The translations under genes and the position numbers were made by a program. This document shows positions 11,294-20,550 of a DNA stretch of 40,105 nt, piece after piece. Source of the stretch: Fragilaria crotonensis. Taxonomy: Eukaryota > Bacillariophyta > Fragilariophyceae > Fragilariales > Fragilariaceae. The stretch lies in assembly GCA_022925895.1 (NCBI GenBank), contig JAKSYS010000588.1, positions 1-40,105 of the forward strand. Reading direction: 5' to 3'. The stretch's first letter is position 1. Each line of letters begins with the position of its first letter. A model generated the notes under the pieces. The model worked only from the letters and a program-made list of their open reading frames with translations, was not told the origin of the DNA and did no database searches.

Positions 11294-12502
11294 ATGAGCA
11301 AGACCGTGAACAGGATGTGGGCTAATAAATTGTCCAGAGCAAGAGAAGGCCGCAATGTGTTGCGCAATGTGATTCTTACTTGTATACTTTCCTTCTCAGT
11401 TCTTACTGTATCGATGGCACCGCGATCGGTGGTCCACGTATACCAGGAGGAAAACAAGTCATCGACAGATTTTACTCGATTCTTGGTTGAGCTCGCTCGA
11501 TTGCCAACTAAGGATCTGCAAAAGAAACTGTACTATGATGACGTCTTCGAACTTGCAGCGCTCGAAACAGCACAAAGAAACTCTTTAGTTAAGTCATGTC
11601 CGCTCAAATCCTTACCTCCATGGCTCCCACCTTCGGCACTGTCCCCTCGGGTCTATCATCGCCCTTCTCATGTCATTTGGTACGAGCATTTGAGCAAAGC
11701 TGGTGGGACGTCATTTTGCAAGCTGGCGCAAACCAATTTGAACAATGCCACAGAAGTTCCTGCCCACTACTGCATGCCAGGCGATGGTCGATTGAAAGAT
11801 GGACGTGTGGGTCTTTGGAACAATTCCAAGCTTCTCAAATACAGAGAGAAGAAGCCCCTCATCAGGATCGTATCCAATGAGTGGAACCCATTTCCACCAG
11901 ACCGATGGAAGTTGGAGGATCAACTATACTTCGTCACCACAATTCGAGACCCCCTGGATCGACTGGTTTCCGCCTATCAATTCTGGGGTATTATGCTCAA
12001 TAAAAAACCCAAAAAACCAACGTTTGACGAATGGCTTGTGAAGAACCGAGAAACCTCGTTTAACATGTCGGCGCTCAATCCGGCATTGTACCTTCACATA
12101 GCACGATATAACTTCATTGCTTGGAAGTTCAGCAACGGTACCATGCCCCAGGGTGACCGCAACGCCACCGATTCAATGGGTTTACCAGTGGGAGTGACTC
12201 GCGACGAGGAAGATCAATGGCTCGCTCCGTTTGTCATGGCGGCCAAGACGTTATCCAAGTTTGACCTGGTGCTAGTATTGGAGCTCATGCCCAGTTATTC
12301 GTCGAAGATGTTAGTCGAGACCCTCGGTTGGAACAACCTTTCGGAAATTCACGTCGTATCAGCGGGGAAAGTCCATGGCAGCAGTGCTTCGCGAGCGCTA
12401 GCGAAAGACGTTTACGACGCGTTGTGGGACGACAATCGATTCGATATGATCCTGTACCTGTGGATGAAGGCTGTGCAAATGATCAGGTCACAATGCAAAT
12501 GA
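11294..12502 (+). CDS. Sulfotransferase 1, type II membrane (Golgi-type carbohydrate sulfotransferase)
   Basis: This is a 402-residue protein that probably transfers sulfate from PAPS to a carbohydrate in the Golgi lumen. After a short basic tail, residues ~24-39 form a membrane anchor (NVILTCILSFSVLTVS), giving type II topology. The 5'-phosphosulfate loop is HLSKAGGTSFCK at about residues 132-143, and the 3'-phosphate motif RDPLDRLVSAY lies at about 218-228, in the RDPxxRxxSxY form seen in membrane sulfotransferases. Several NxS/T sites (NNT-, NNS-, NMS-, NGT-type) fit a lumenal domain. The start ATG at 11294 is supported by the anchor placement. It is paralogous to the gene at 14869-16118, with very similar residues from the loop to the C-terminal MKAVQMIRSQCK. 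The acceptor sugar cannot be told from sequence; sulfated cell-wall polysaccharide is a reasonable guess. Confidence 0.85.
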   Translation: MSKTVNRMWANKLSRAREGRNVLRNVILTCILSFSVLTVSMAPRSVVHVYQEENKSSTDFTRFLVELARLPTKDLQKKLYYDDVFELAALETAQRNSLVKSCPLKSLPPWLPPSALSPRVYHRPSHVIWYEHLSKAGGTSFCKLAQTNLNNATEVPAHYCMPGDGRLKDGRVGLWNNSKLLKYREKKPLIRIVSNEWNPFPPDRWKLEDQLYFVTTIRDPLDRLVSAYQFWGIMLNKKPKKPTFDEWLVKNRETSFNMSALNPALYLHIARYNFIAWKFSNGTMPQGDRNATDSMGLPVGVTRDEEDQWLAPFVMAAKTLSKFDLVLVLELMPSYSSKMLVETLGWNNLSEIHVVSAGKVHGSSASRALAKDVYDALWDDNRFDMILYLWMKAVQMIRSQCK

Positions 12503-12577
12503 ATGGACCTCCATCACGCATTGTTGTACACACAAAGGATGGACAGTTTTGTCTTGTCTGCGTGAAGAATGAGAAGG

Positions 12578-12631
12578 GCAGCTGTTGGTGGGTGTATTTT
12601 GTCTGCAGCTGTTGGTGGGTGTATTTTGTCT
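12578..12631 (+). repeat. Two perfect 27-bp tandem copies
   Basis: The units 12578-12604 and 12605-12631 are identical (gcagctgttggtgggtg... type). They lie in the 3' flank of sulfotransferase 1 and are absent from the matching flank of sulfotransferase 2, so they postdate the segmental duplication or were lost there. No coding role is supported. Confidence 0.85.
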
Positions 12632-12829
12632 ACCGCTGCCAAGACAGTATCGTGTTTAAGAATAGATTGTGGACCAATCAAGGCTACGCGATCTGAACAC
12701 ATGGTGAATACGCAGCTGTTCAGTTCACCTGACATCAAGGCTACTTGTTGCCTGGACATCTGTACATATATTAACTCTTCCTGGCCCGTAAAGGAAGTTG
12801 CCACTTTAGTCCCCCCTGATTTATAGTCA

Positions 12830-13120
12830 TCAAGGCAACGTAGCAGGCAAGCTCACTGCTGATGAAGAGGAGAGTCGCGTCAGCCTGCTAGAGGAGGTTG
12901 TGATGGAGACCAGAAATCATTGCTTTGACCTCCACCAATAAAAGTATTGACTTGGTTCGTCAATGATCTTGATCTCAACTGTGATATGATTCTAGATACC
13001 TGGCAACCTGCTGTCTCCTCCATCCACATCGATTTGTTTGTAATTGCGTGCTTCCAGCCGTACGAATTGCGACAAGCACTCAATTTCGAAGTGCTCGTTT
13101 ACCGATGAACCAAACTCAGG
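12830..13120 (+). pseudogene. Decayed partial copy of gene A
   Basis: It aligns by eye with 9225-9515 of gene A. Shared stretches include gattctagat, tcctccat, acgaatt(t)gcgacaagc, ctcaatt(t/c)cgaagtgctc and aaccaaactc. Several indels, plus in-frame stops such as the taa in accaataaaag and the tga in ccgatgaacc, prevent translation as gene A. It begins where the duplicated unit begins and is only about 290 bp long, so gene A was truncated by the duplication breakpoint and never had its N-terminal half here. Confidence 0.8.
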
Positions 13121-13214
13121 AAAACCGAGACGACAGTGAAAATTAAGACAAAGGCAAGGCTAAAGTATTGGGAACAACATCTCATTATTGGGAAAAAACT
13201 TCAAACTTGACTAT

Positions 13215-14198
13215 TTATTGAGGCCATTCCTTGGGTGAGAAGGCTTTGGAAAGAATGCGCCAATCACTGGCAGTCTCTTCCTTCCCCAGAAGTAGAAAGT
13301 CATCAAATACAGTGTCCTGAGCTCCATTACCAACACGGACTGTAGCGGTAGCCGCCAAGCCGCAAACATCCATTGATACGATCGAATCGTGTGCGCGACA
13401 GGTGGGTGCATGGGGACGTTGAGATTCCACCCCTTCCAAATATGTGGAGAGCGAGACTTCGAGCAATGATCCCGCAGGCGCCGACCAATCATCATCATTG
13501 CTGTCGTCATCGCGAGGGCGAGTTCCTACTGCAATAAGAGACGCACGCGGATCAAAGAGCTGTTCTGCCTTGGCCCGTCCAACTGCACCCCCGCCATGTT
13601 CCACATCGAGGTACGTTTGAAGAGCTTGATTCAAGGAACCGAATGCACTCCTGCTAGTCCTCTGAGCGGCTTCGCCCCCAATGACTACTTCTCTTAGAAT
13701 CAGCCAACCATCGTTTGCAATCATTGAGTTATTCCTTTCATCAGGATCCAACCTTAAGAGAGTCAAATACCTCTGGTAACCATCAACACCCAACAACTTG
13801 ACAAGTGCTGTTCTATCGTCTGACAACGTCATGGACAACAGTCGTGGTGTCATGATGCTGGCTGTGTTCCGTGACCCAAGCGAGGAATTGGTTCGTTGTT
13901 CAAACTCGGCCTTGGCGGTTGTGGCTGTCCACCCGAAGTGTTCATCATGTCGCCATATCACACCCTGTGGGTGCCACGTGGTGGAGACCGTGTCCAGTGC
14001 CGACGCGGCCCAACCATGAGACGACTCGACAAGTCGTAAAATGTTGTTGGAGCATTGCGCCGCTTCGAGACCGACTTGCACAAATTGTCGAGGACCACTG
14101 GTAGTAGCCATCATCATGGGGCTGTTGTTTCCTCCGTGTGTCATGTGGTGCCGGACTTGATATGAGGCAAGTGCGGCGTCTTGTTGCAGTAGAGACAT
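13215..14198 (-). CDS. Gene B: tandem NTF2-like (lumazine-binding-2-like) domain protein
   Basis: This is a 327-residue protein starting at the ATG 14198-14196. Two halves each resemble the SnoaL/NTF2 cone fold. The first (about 45-180) has WHPQGVIWRH, a strand pair around ALVKLLGVDGYQRYLTLLRL and closes with DGWLILREVVIGG. The second (about 190-327) has ALQTYLDVEHGG, LFDPRASLIAVG, SLSTYLEGV and the closing strands VCGLAATATVRVGN...DDFLLLGKEE...DWRILSKAF. The second half resembles the putative lumazine-binding (Lumazine_bd_2) subgroup. Such domains are small-molecule binding or catalytic, but no specific substrate can be assigned. No signal peptide is evident. It is divergent from sulfotransferase 2. 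The copy-1 equivalent at 9955-10200 is destroyed, so this is the only intact copy in the window. Confidence 0.65.
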   Translation of the reverse strand: MSLLQQDAALASYQVRHHMTHGGNNSPMMMATTSGPRQFVQVGLEAAQCSNNILRLVESSHGWAASALDTVSTTWHPQGVIWRHDEHFGWTATTAKAEFEQRTNSSLGSRNTASIMTPRLLSMTLSDDRTALVKLLGVDGYQRYLTLLRLDPDERNNSMIANDGWLILREVVIGGEAAQRTSRSAFGSLNQALQTYLDVEHGGGAVGRAKAEQLFDPRASLIAVGTRPRDDDSNDDDWSAPAGSLLEVSLSTYLEGVESQRPHAPTCRAHDSIVSMDVCGLAATATVRVGNGAQDTVFDDFLLLGKEETASDWRILSKAFSPKEWPQ

Positions 14199-14868
14199 GA
14201 AGGATCATTTTGTTGACTTTGATATTTGAATGCTTCGTCGTATGGAATAGTGATGCACCAAGTCAAGATAATAGTGAATCAGGAAGGAGGTTGCAAATTG
14301 CCGATGAAGTGAAGAAGGACAAGAAGATGAGACTAAAACTGCAACTGGAACCCGTTGGTGTCAAGGGTCAAGTAGCCTCCCAGACTCGGCTCTGTCTGGC
14401 AAAGATCGCACGCAGCTGTCAAAGGACCGACATCCGACTCTCATGCTAACTCGTTAATTCGGCACTGGTATCAGTACTCCAGTACAAGTAGCTGAAACAC
14501 AGCAAATGCCCAGTACAAATACCAGTAGACTTGAAGATAAACACAAATTTCACGTGCTCCGCAGTCCGACGCGATGACACGAGAAACCCGCCATCGTTTG
14601 ATAAAAGGTGCGAGAGAGTACTGTACTGTTACCCAGTACGATACTCCAGTAGAAGGAGAAATGCAAAACTCCGTTGATGACGGTTGACCTCACCGGAATA
14701 AGCGCTACATCGTACTAAATTTTCTCTTCGCCAGACATTCCCTCTGGTAACGGCTCCGTCACTTTTAAAGTTGTTCGACTTTTCAATTATTGCGCATGGC
14801 GCATGGCACATGGCAGGATACTTGCATCTTGCATCCATAATCCATTGAGGCTGGCAGTGAATAGCAGA
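14199..14868. other. Divergent intergenic region between gene B and sulfotransferase 2
   Basis: No supported gene. It contains an agtactgtactgtta-type palindromic cluster near 14618-14632 and repeated ccagtac/ccagta motifs at 14470-14660. A gcgcatggcgcatggcacatgg near-repeat lies at 14793-14815. The last part (from gcatccataatcc at 14831) is homologous to the flank and first codons of sulfotransferase 1, but the first ATG there has become a ttg-type triplet. Confidence 0.4.
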
Positions 14869-16118
14869 ATGTTGGCTAGTCGATTTCCCCGACCTAGAGA
14901 AGGCATACAAATAAAGAATTCAAAGCAAAAATCGCTTAGAACCCTTTCAAACGGCACCCTTTCCAATGTCGCAATCCATTGGGCATTGTGGTTCTTACAA
15001 GTATATTTGCCTTCTCAATTCTTACAGTGTTAAGGGCACCACTTCCGGCAGGCCACGCATACAAAGAGACCACTTCATCTGCAGATTTTACTCATTTCTT
15101 GGTTGAACTCGCTCGATTGCCAACTGCGGATCTGCGAAAGAAACTCTACGACGACGACGTCTTCCAACTTGCCAAACTCGAAACAGCACAAACGAACTCA
15201 TTGATCAAGTCATGTCCGCTCGCTTCCTTACCTCCATGGCTCCCTCCTTCGGCACTTGCCCCTCGGGTCTATCAACGTTCCTCTCATCTCATTTGGTACG
15301 AGCATTTGAGCAAAGCTGGTGGGACGTCATTTTGCAAGCTGGCGCAAACGAATTTGAACAATGTCACTGAAGTTCCCGCCCACTACTGCATGCCAGGCGA
15401 TGGTCGATTGAAAGATGGACGTGTTGGTCTTTGGAACATTTCCAAGCTTCTCAAATACAGAAAGAAGGAGCCCCTGATCAAAATCGTAGCCAATGAGTGG
15501 AACCCATTTCCACCAGACCGATGGAAGTTGGAGGATCAACTTTACTTTGTCACGACGTTGCGAGATCCGTTGGATCGACTGGTTTCCGCCTATCAATTCT
15601 GGGGTATTTTGCACAATAAAAAACGCAAAAAACCAACGTTCGAAGAATGGTTGGTGAAGAAGCGAAAAGCCTCATTTCCCTTGTCCGCGCTTGATCCGAC
15701 ACTGTACCTTCATATAGCACGATATAACTTCATTGCTTGGAAGTTCAGCAAGGGTACCATGCCCCAGGGTGACCGTACCGCCACCAATGCAATGGGTTTG
15801 CCAGTGGGAGTGTCTCGCGACGAGGAAGACCAGTGGCTCGCTCCGTTCGTCATGGCGGCCAAAACGTTATCCAAGTTTGATCTGGTACTTATATTGGAGC
15901 TCATGTCCAGTCATTCGTCCAAAATGTTAGTCGAGACCCTCGGTTGGACCAACCTTGCAAAAATTCACGTTGTATCGTCCGGAAAAATCAAAGGCAGCAG
16001 TGCTTCGCAAGCGCTAACGAAAGACGTTTACGACGCGTTGTGGGAAGGTAATCGATTCGATATGATCCTGTACCTGTGGATGAAGGCTGTGCAAATGATC
16101 AGGTCACAATGCAAATGA
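14869..16118 (+). CDS. Sulfotransferase 2, paralogue of the 11294 gene, 5' frame break
   Basis: The catalytic part is open from 14979 (379 residues) and mirrors sulfotransferase 1. The phosphosulfate loop HLSKAGGTSFCK lies near 15298-15335 and the 3'-phosphate motif RDPLDRLVSAY near 15561-15593, with the same C-terminus. The ATG used by paralogue 1 is lost. The ATG at 14869 matches the second Met of paralogue 1 and opens MLASRFPRPREGIQIK (compare MWANKLSRAREGRN), but in a frame one base off from the catalytic frame. About 58 extra bases lie between this start and the membrane segment GIVVLTSIFAFSILTVL. No GT donor fits an intron, so a single-base change near 14950-14980 (there is a ggg run) is the simplest reading. 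If the start is instead the ATG at 14979, the anchor would be nearly N-terminal. Function should match paralogue 1; acceptor preference may differ. Confidence 0.75.
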
Positions 16119-16832
16119 ATGGACCTATATCATCACGCATTGTTGTTAATGTTAACACGAAGGGATGGACAGTTTTGTTTTATCAACGTAATGAAGAATA
16201 TGATGAAAGGCAGCTTTTAGAGTTTATTTTACCTACCCATGTCAATTCAGTCTCGTGTTTAATTATGGATTGCCCACCACTTGAGAATAAGCGATATCAA
16301 CACTTCTAGACTACTCAGTGCCTCAGTCTTATGTCATCACTCCGTTCTTTGCTGTGCTAGCGGAGAAACGCTTCAAACCAATAATGTGGTGGTTTACGGA
16401 GACAGAGTCGAAGTGTCATTTAGAAGTAACATTTACTGTACGTGAAAAGAATGCTGACAATTTGGTGGATTTCTCGCTCACCTATTATTAGTTATGCATT
16501 TGGAGTGTTTGGTACCCATTTGTTGCCAAACGTTATCCAACTCTTTAGTCACATTCTCCATGCCAGCTTCAACTCATTTGTATCCTTGATCCTTGCCCAT
16601 GTCATACCCAACAATAGGAATGTGCACGCCGGAGCACTCCAGTATATACCATGCAATAGAATGCTCTGCTAAAAGTAGGCACATTAGTGTTGCGCCGAAT
16701 AATATGCTTTCTGGAGTACAGTGTCGACGATTCGGAACTGTGTTCCCTTGTACTAGTACTCCGTATGCATACGATGCACGGAGAGTACAGTACGACTGGT
16801 ATATTACTCCATTACTTCGTCCTGCAGTATCA

Positions 16833-16850
16833 GGTACTACCGGTAGTACC
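16833..16850. repeat. 18-bp perfect palindrome
   Basis: The sequence ggtactaccggtagtacc is self-complementary and contains the whole 16-mer found at 160-175. Two such long identical palindromes 16.7 kb apart in non-coding DNA are unlikely to be chance, but no function is known. Confidence 0.75.
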
Positions 16851-17121
16851 ACATTTTTCCGTGGCATGCAAAAGATACAAACTAATCCGCGAGAGCATGC
16901 AACATGCAACGTGTTTCACATGCGACATACAAATTCTACGTCGCAGTACATTTCTCAAAGACGACACAGCGAAGCACTCTGTACTCTGTACTGTACGATG
17001 TGCATCACAGAAAATAGCGAAGTCGTACTAAGTAGCACGTGATGGCGTACTGCGGTTGGGTATTATGCCAATATGCATAATAACATAATCCAATTTCTCT
17101 ATCGAACTTGAACACCTCGCT

Positions 17122-17131
17122 CTATATAAAA
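17122..17131 (+). promoter_or_regulatory. Possible TATA box for the beta-propeller gene
   Basis: The sequence ctatataaaa sits 234 bp upstream of the ATG at 17365, with no other gene between. That implies a 5' UTR of about 200 nt. The match is based on composition and position only. Confidence 0.3.
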
Positions 17132-17364
17132 ACCATGTGGAACAAGTGAAGACAATGTTACCGTTGCTACAACCGTCGTGTACTTAAGTAACGCAAAACA
17201 CTTAGCAATTGTTGCATGTGTTCATAGGTTAAAGGTGAACGACTTCAACGGGATTGGCTGGCTAGTAGGTCTACTCCGAGTCAAATTGTACTGTAGGTCG
17301 CTCATTCAAGAGATGTCACTTCATTGATCTTGACACAACGGTTTTATTCACTTCATTGATACAA

Positions 17365-18771
17365 ATGAAAGCTCTGGCATTGCTCTTCTTGACGCTACCG
17401 ACGGTGGCAGCCATCCCTCAGCACAGTAGAGAATGGGGTCACGCTTGGGATCAACGTTCGGAAACCGAGACACTCGCTTCAACTCATGAGGAAGCCAGCT
17501 TCGCCACGAGATTGACGGAATCACTCGGTTCGTACAGTATGCCGACCCATCCTCCAACTCCTGCTTCCAAACCTCCATCTTCCCCAACAAGCCCCGCCAA
17601 CTGGCGCAAGGTGGGGGACGACGTCATGGCACTTCCTAACGAATATTCCAGCCCCGCTTCGACGGCACTGAGCTCAGACGGAAGCGTGATTGCAATCGGT
17701 GTTTTGGACGAGTCCAATCTCCTCCGGGGAGAGGTCTATGTCCACAAACTCAAAAATGCCAGTGATGGATCACAAGAGTGGGAGCCATTGGGACAATCGT
17801 TGGAAGGCGCCGATGATAATGATAACTTCGGTACGTCGGTGGCCCTTTCAGGCGATGGAACTGTGTTGGCGGTCGGTGCCACCCAGTTTGCAAATGCAAA
17901 TGGCACCGTTCCAACTGGTGGTGGTTATGCGACGGTTTACTCTTATCAAGGTGGTGTGTGGGTCCCACGCGGCAAGATCGTGGGCACTGATTCGATTGAT
18001 GGTGATGCATTTGGCGTTCAAGTAGCTCTGTCTCAGGACGGGACAGTCCTGGCTGTCCTGGCGGCGAATTACGACTACGGAGGCGACCCAGTTGGATACG
18101 CAAATGTGTATCACTTCGACGAAGACAGTCTCGACTGGGACCTCGTCGACACCATTTATCACTGGGAAAGGAGCTATGGAGACATGGTCATGGACCTATC
18201 TGGAGATGGACGTGTCATTGCTTTGGGGGATACGTCCGATAGCGTCGCTGGTTCTATCCGAGCATGGTCGTGTGCGTTAGAAACAGGTTGTGAACGTCAG
18301 GGACAAGAGATCACTGGTGTCGATTATGAAGATCTGATCGGTAGTTCCGTATCTCTATCAGGGAATGGAAAGATCTTAGCAGTAGGTTCACCAGGGAGTT
18401 GGGATTGTGAACCGACCTGTGTCAGTGTCAAAGTTTATGAGTACATGATCGGTTCAGAGCCTGTTTGGACTCAGATTGGACAAGCGCTGGGCGGAGATAT
18501 GGGATTCGGAAAAAGTCTGAAACTGTCTGGAGATGGCGCTTCTTTGGTTGTCAATGGCCCGCTTTGCTATAAGGAGGGCCGTGACTGTGCATTTGAGGGT
18601 TACATAGATTACCAACCAATTATCCAGCTCTACCGACTAAATGCGATTGGTGTTTGGGAAACGGTGGCAACTCCATTGGCGGCGGAGCTTTTGGATTTCT
18701 CGAGTGATGGTTCTACACTTGCAGCACACGACAAAGCATTCGTCGTCTCTGCTTATCGACTTGATGACTAG
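17365..18771 (+). CDS. Secreted beta-propeller protein with seven SGDG repeats
   Basis: The start is the ATG at 17365. It opens a classic signal peptide (MKALALLFLTLPTVAAIP) with likely cleavage after the VAA. A Pro-rich linker (THPPTPASKPPSSPTSP) leads to a repeat domain in which seven strands share the pattern [LF]S.[DN]G..[LI]A[VI]G: LSSDGSVIAIG, LSGDGTVLAVG, LSQDGTVLAVLA, LSGDGRVIALG, LSGNGKILAVG, LSGDGASLVVNG and FSSDGSTLAAHD. Seven units fit one closed seven-bladed propeller, of the WD40-like or FG-GAP-like sort common in secreted diatom proteins. Asp-rich loops may bind calcium. There is no membrane anchor, so it is probably secreted or cell-wall associated. The ligand is unknown. The protein is 468 residues. 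Confidence 0.75.
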   Translation: MKALALLFLTLPTVAAIPQHSREWGHAWDQRSETETLASTHEEASFATRLTESLGSYSMPTHPPTPASKPPSSPTSPANWRKVGDDVMALPNEYSSPASTALSSDGSVIAIGVLDESNLLRGEVYVHKLKNASDGSQEWEPLGQSLEGADDNDNFGTSVALSGDGTVLAVGATQFANANGTVPTGGGYATVYSYQGGVWVPRGKIVGTDSIDGDAFGVQVALSQDGTVLAVLAANYDYGGDPVGYANVYHFDEDSLDWDLVDTIYHWERSYGDMVMDLSGDGRVIALGDTSDSVAGSIRAWSCALETGCERQGQEITGVDYEDLIGSSVSLSGNGKILAVGSPGSWDCEPTCVSVKVYEYMIGSEPVWTQIGQALGGDMGFGKSLKLSGDGASLVVNGPLCYKEGRDCAFEGYIDYQPIIQLYRLNAIGVWETVATPLAAELLDFSSDGSTLAAHDKAFVVSAYRLDD

Positions 18772-19619
18772 AGGTTTAGACGTCTACTCTCCTTGGCAAC
18801 CTTTTGGAATGTGTTATTAGGATTTATATGTTGTTATCGCAAATTAGAACGAAGTGCATTTCATTCATGCGTCGGGCGATTCATTATGCCGACCAACGCG
18901 TTCAGCTCACTCCATAATAAATTACACCTCCACGTCCGACTGCGTCGCCACAGTTACACCTAAGCCGTTGCTCAACATTGACTACTGGTTGTGATACATG
19001 TGTTGTGGACCGCAGGAGTTCGCCATCGGAAGGCAGCATCCCAGTCTAGTAAATTCGAGTAAATGTTACAAATTTAGTGATCGTCAATCCAGCTCAGGTC
19101 GTGGCATTTAGTCGAACGTGATGGTAATAGCGACAGCAGGTAAATGCCATGGTCGGCGTTTCATCTTCCACTAGATTCATTTGGAAGGCGCATGGCAATC
19201 GTAGATTTTCCAGCATGCAGGAAATGTAGACCTTTGAATGCATACGGTACAGTACACGAGAATGCATGATGAAGAACATTGGAGAATGCGCTACGAAGCA
19301 TTACAAACAACAACGCAGCAAGATGAGCAATCCCACTCTTTGTTTCACAATCCAGATAGCGACACGACAACTACGCTCGTGCTGAATTCGATACAATAAG
19401 AGGCATCGACGATCCGAGCCCTCAAACATTGCATTCATGTTCATCGTTTACTCTACATCTATTCCATCTTGAATCTAAACCACGTATCCCACTATACGCA
19501 TCGTATGGTTGCAACCAGCTCTATATGGCATCATGCGTTGCGTGCATTTGTCCATTAAAGGCTCTAACCTTACGGCGCCTAACCGTCTTCTTCTTTTTGC
19601 CCTTCTTACGTCCACAATC

Positions 19620-19990
19620 CTACGCCACAATTGGTGCATAATCATGGCTCAATTCGCATATGAATTCTGGGAGCACACCACTTTTCCCACCCATGTAGAC
19701 TGCATCGCAGTTTTGTTCGAATTTGAGGCCACATGAAAGCAAACAGCCAGCATTTGCAACCTTTGCAAACAGCAAAGTGTGCTTGGTTTGGTGACAACGA
19801 GGCCATCTCCACCATCGTTGCAAGCGTCTGGAATGGGAGTAGTAGGTGAACACTCGCAATTCGTGTCGATTGAAGCACGACGCAGTCAGATTTGGAGATG
19901 TCACCATTCGTCCCGAGAAAAAAGAGCTCCTGGCAAGGCGGGAGCTCCGGCAAGGACGGCACATTGACAGAGATGCTCGTGCTAACATCT
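19620..19990 (-). pseudogene. Possible decayed Cys-rich extracellular-type gene
   Basis: Reading the minus strand in three overlapping frames gives pieces that look protein-like in sequence: VPSLPELPPCQELFFLGTNG, then NCECSPTTPIPDACNDGGDG, then SCGLKFEQNCDAVYMGG. The Cys/Asn/Gly pattern resembles extracellular repeat proteins, and the pieces join only across frame changes. Upstream on the same strand (20000-20130) is a Ser/Pro-rich stretch in yet another frame. I cannot name a family. It could also be chance. Confidence 0.3.
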
Positions 19991-20460
19991 ACACAAGCGT
20001 TGCAGAGGGGATGGAGTTTGGCAGCTCATGTGGATAGGATTGCGGCGATGGTGACTGAAGTGAAGTATCTGATTATGATTCTGTTGATGATCCGGGATCT
20101 ATGGATCAAGTTGAAGATGTCGAAGGGATGATTTACGGATCAACCATATGACCAGGTCCACACATGTTGCCGTCAACGTGGGTCTATATATCCATGTACT
20201 GGTGACAATCAGAAGAATGCTTTCGACTTTCGACCACATGCACGTTCATAGTACTTCGTCAACTCGAAATCCAGAGCAGTATTACAAGGCTGTTCACGGT
20301 TCGACGAGATTATAGACACTCGACAGGCTGACCATGCCCCCGCCAACAGCAGAAGGGGGTTGGAGTTTTGACATGGGACATTTGGCGAAATGTTGGCGTA
20401 GCAATGCATTCCGAATTCTTAGTTTGGTTGTCGTTGTGTCACCGCTCTGGACATACTCGG

Positions 20461-20550
20461 CGAAGTGGATTTTGTCTTTACTGCTATTGGCAAAGTGGAC
20501 TTTGTCTTCGCCACTCCCAACGAAGTGGATTTTGACATTTTGGGCTTCAC
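20461..20550 (+). repeat. Three 30-bp imperfect tandem units
   Basis: Units 20461-20490, 20491-20520 and 20521-20550 each begin with (c)(g/a)aagtgga(t/c)tttg. A further partial match (gcgaagtggggtttgt) occurs near 20715. The period is a multiple of three, and on the minus strand each unit reads a DK[VI]HF-type motif, so it may derive from a coding repeat. No intact ORF supports that. Confidence 0.65.

Larger units (their letters stand above)
9225..16300. repeat. Tandem segmental duplication of a ~3.6 kb unit
   Basis: Copy 1 spans about 9225-12700 and copy 2 about 12830-16300. The 3' part of gene A (9225-9515) matches 12835-13120, the tail of gene B (13140-13340) matches 9955-10200, and sulfotransferase 1 (11294-12502) matches sulfotransferase 2 (14869-16118) through the stop codon and into the 3' flank. 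The offset is about 3610 bp for gene A and 3612-3616 bp for the sulfotransferase body, which fits one tandem event. The 3180-bp offset at gene B reflects later indels. The left breakpoint appears to fall inside gene A. Confidence 0.8.
16119..17364. other. Intergenic region with palindromes and a possible TATA promoter
   Basis: The first ~180 bp continue the homology with the 3' flank of sulfotransferase 1. After that no gene is supported; open frames around 16574-17042 overlap on both strands and look random. An 18-bp palindrome lies at 16833-16850, and agtac-type clusters lie at 16720-16800 and 16975-17000. An apparent TATA box (ctatataaaa) lies at 17122-17131. Confidence 0.45.

Noticed and set aside
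16574..17042. Overlapping open frames of 110-150 codons on both strands
   Set aside because: They overlap each other in several frames, include the palindromic repeat and show no protein-like pattern.
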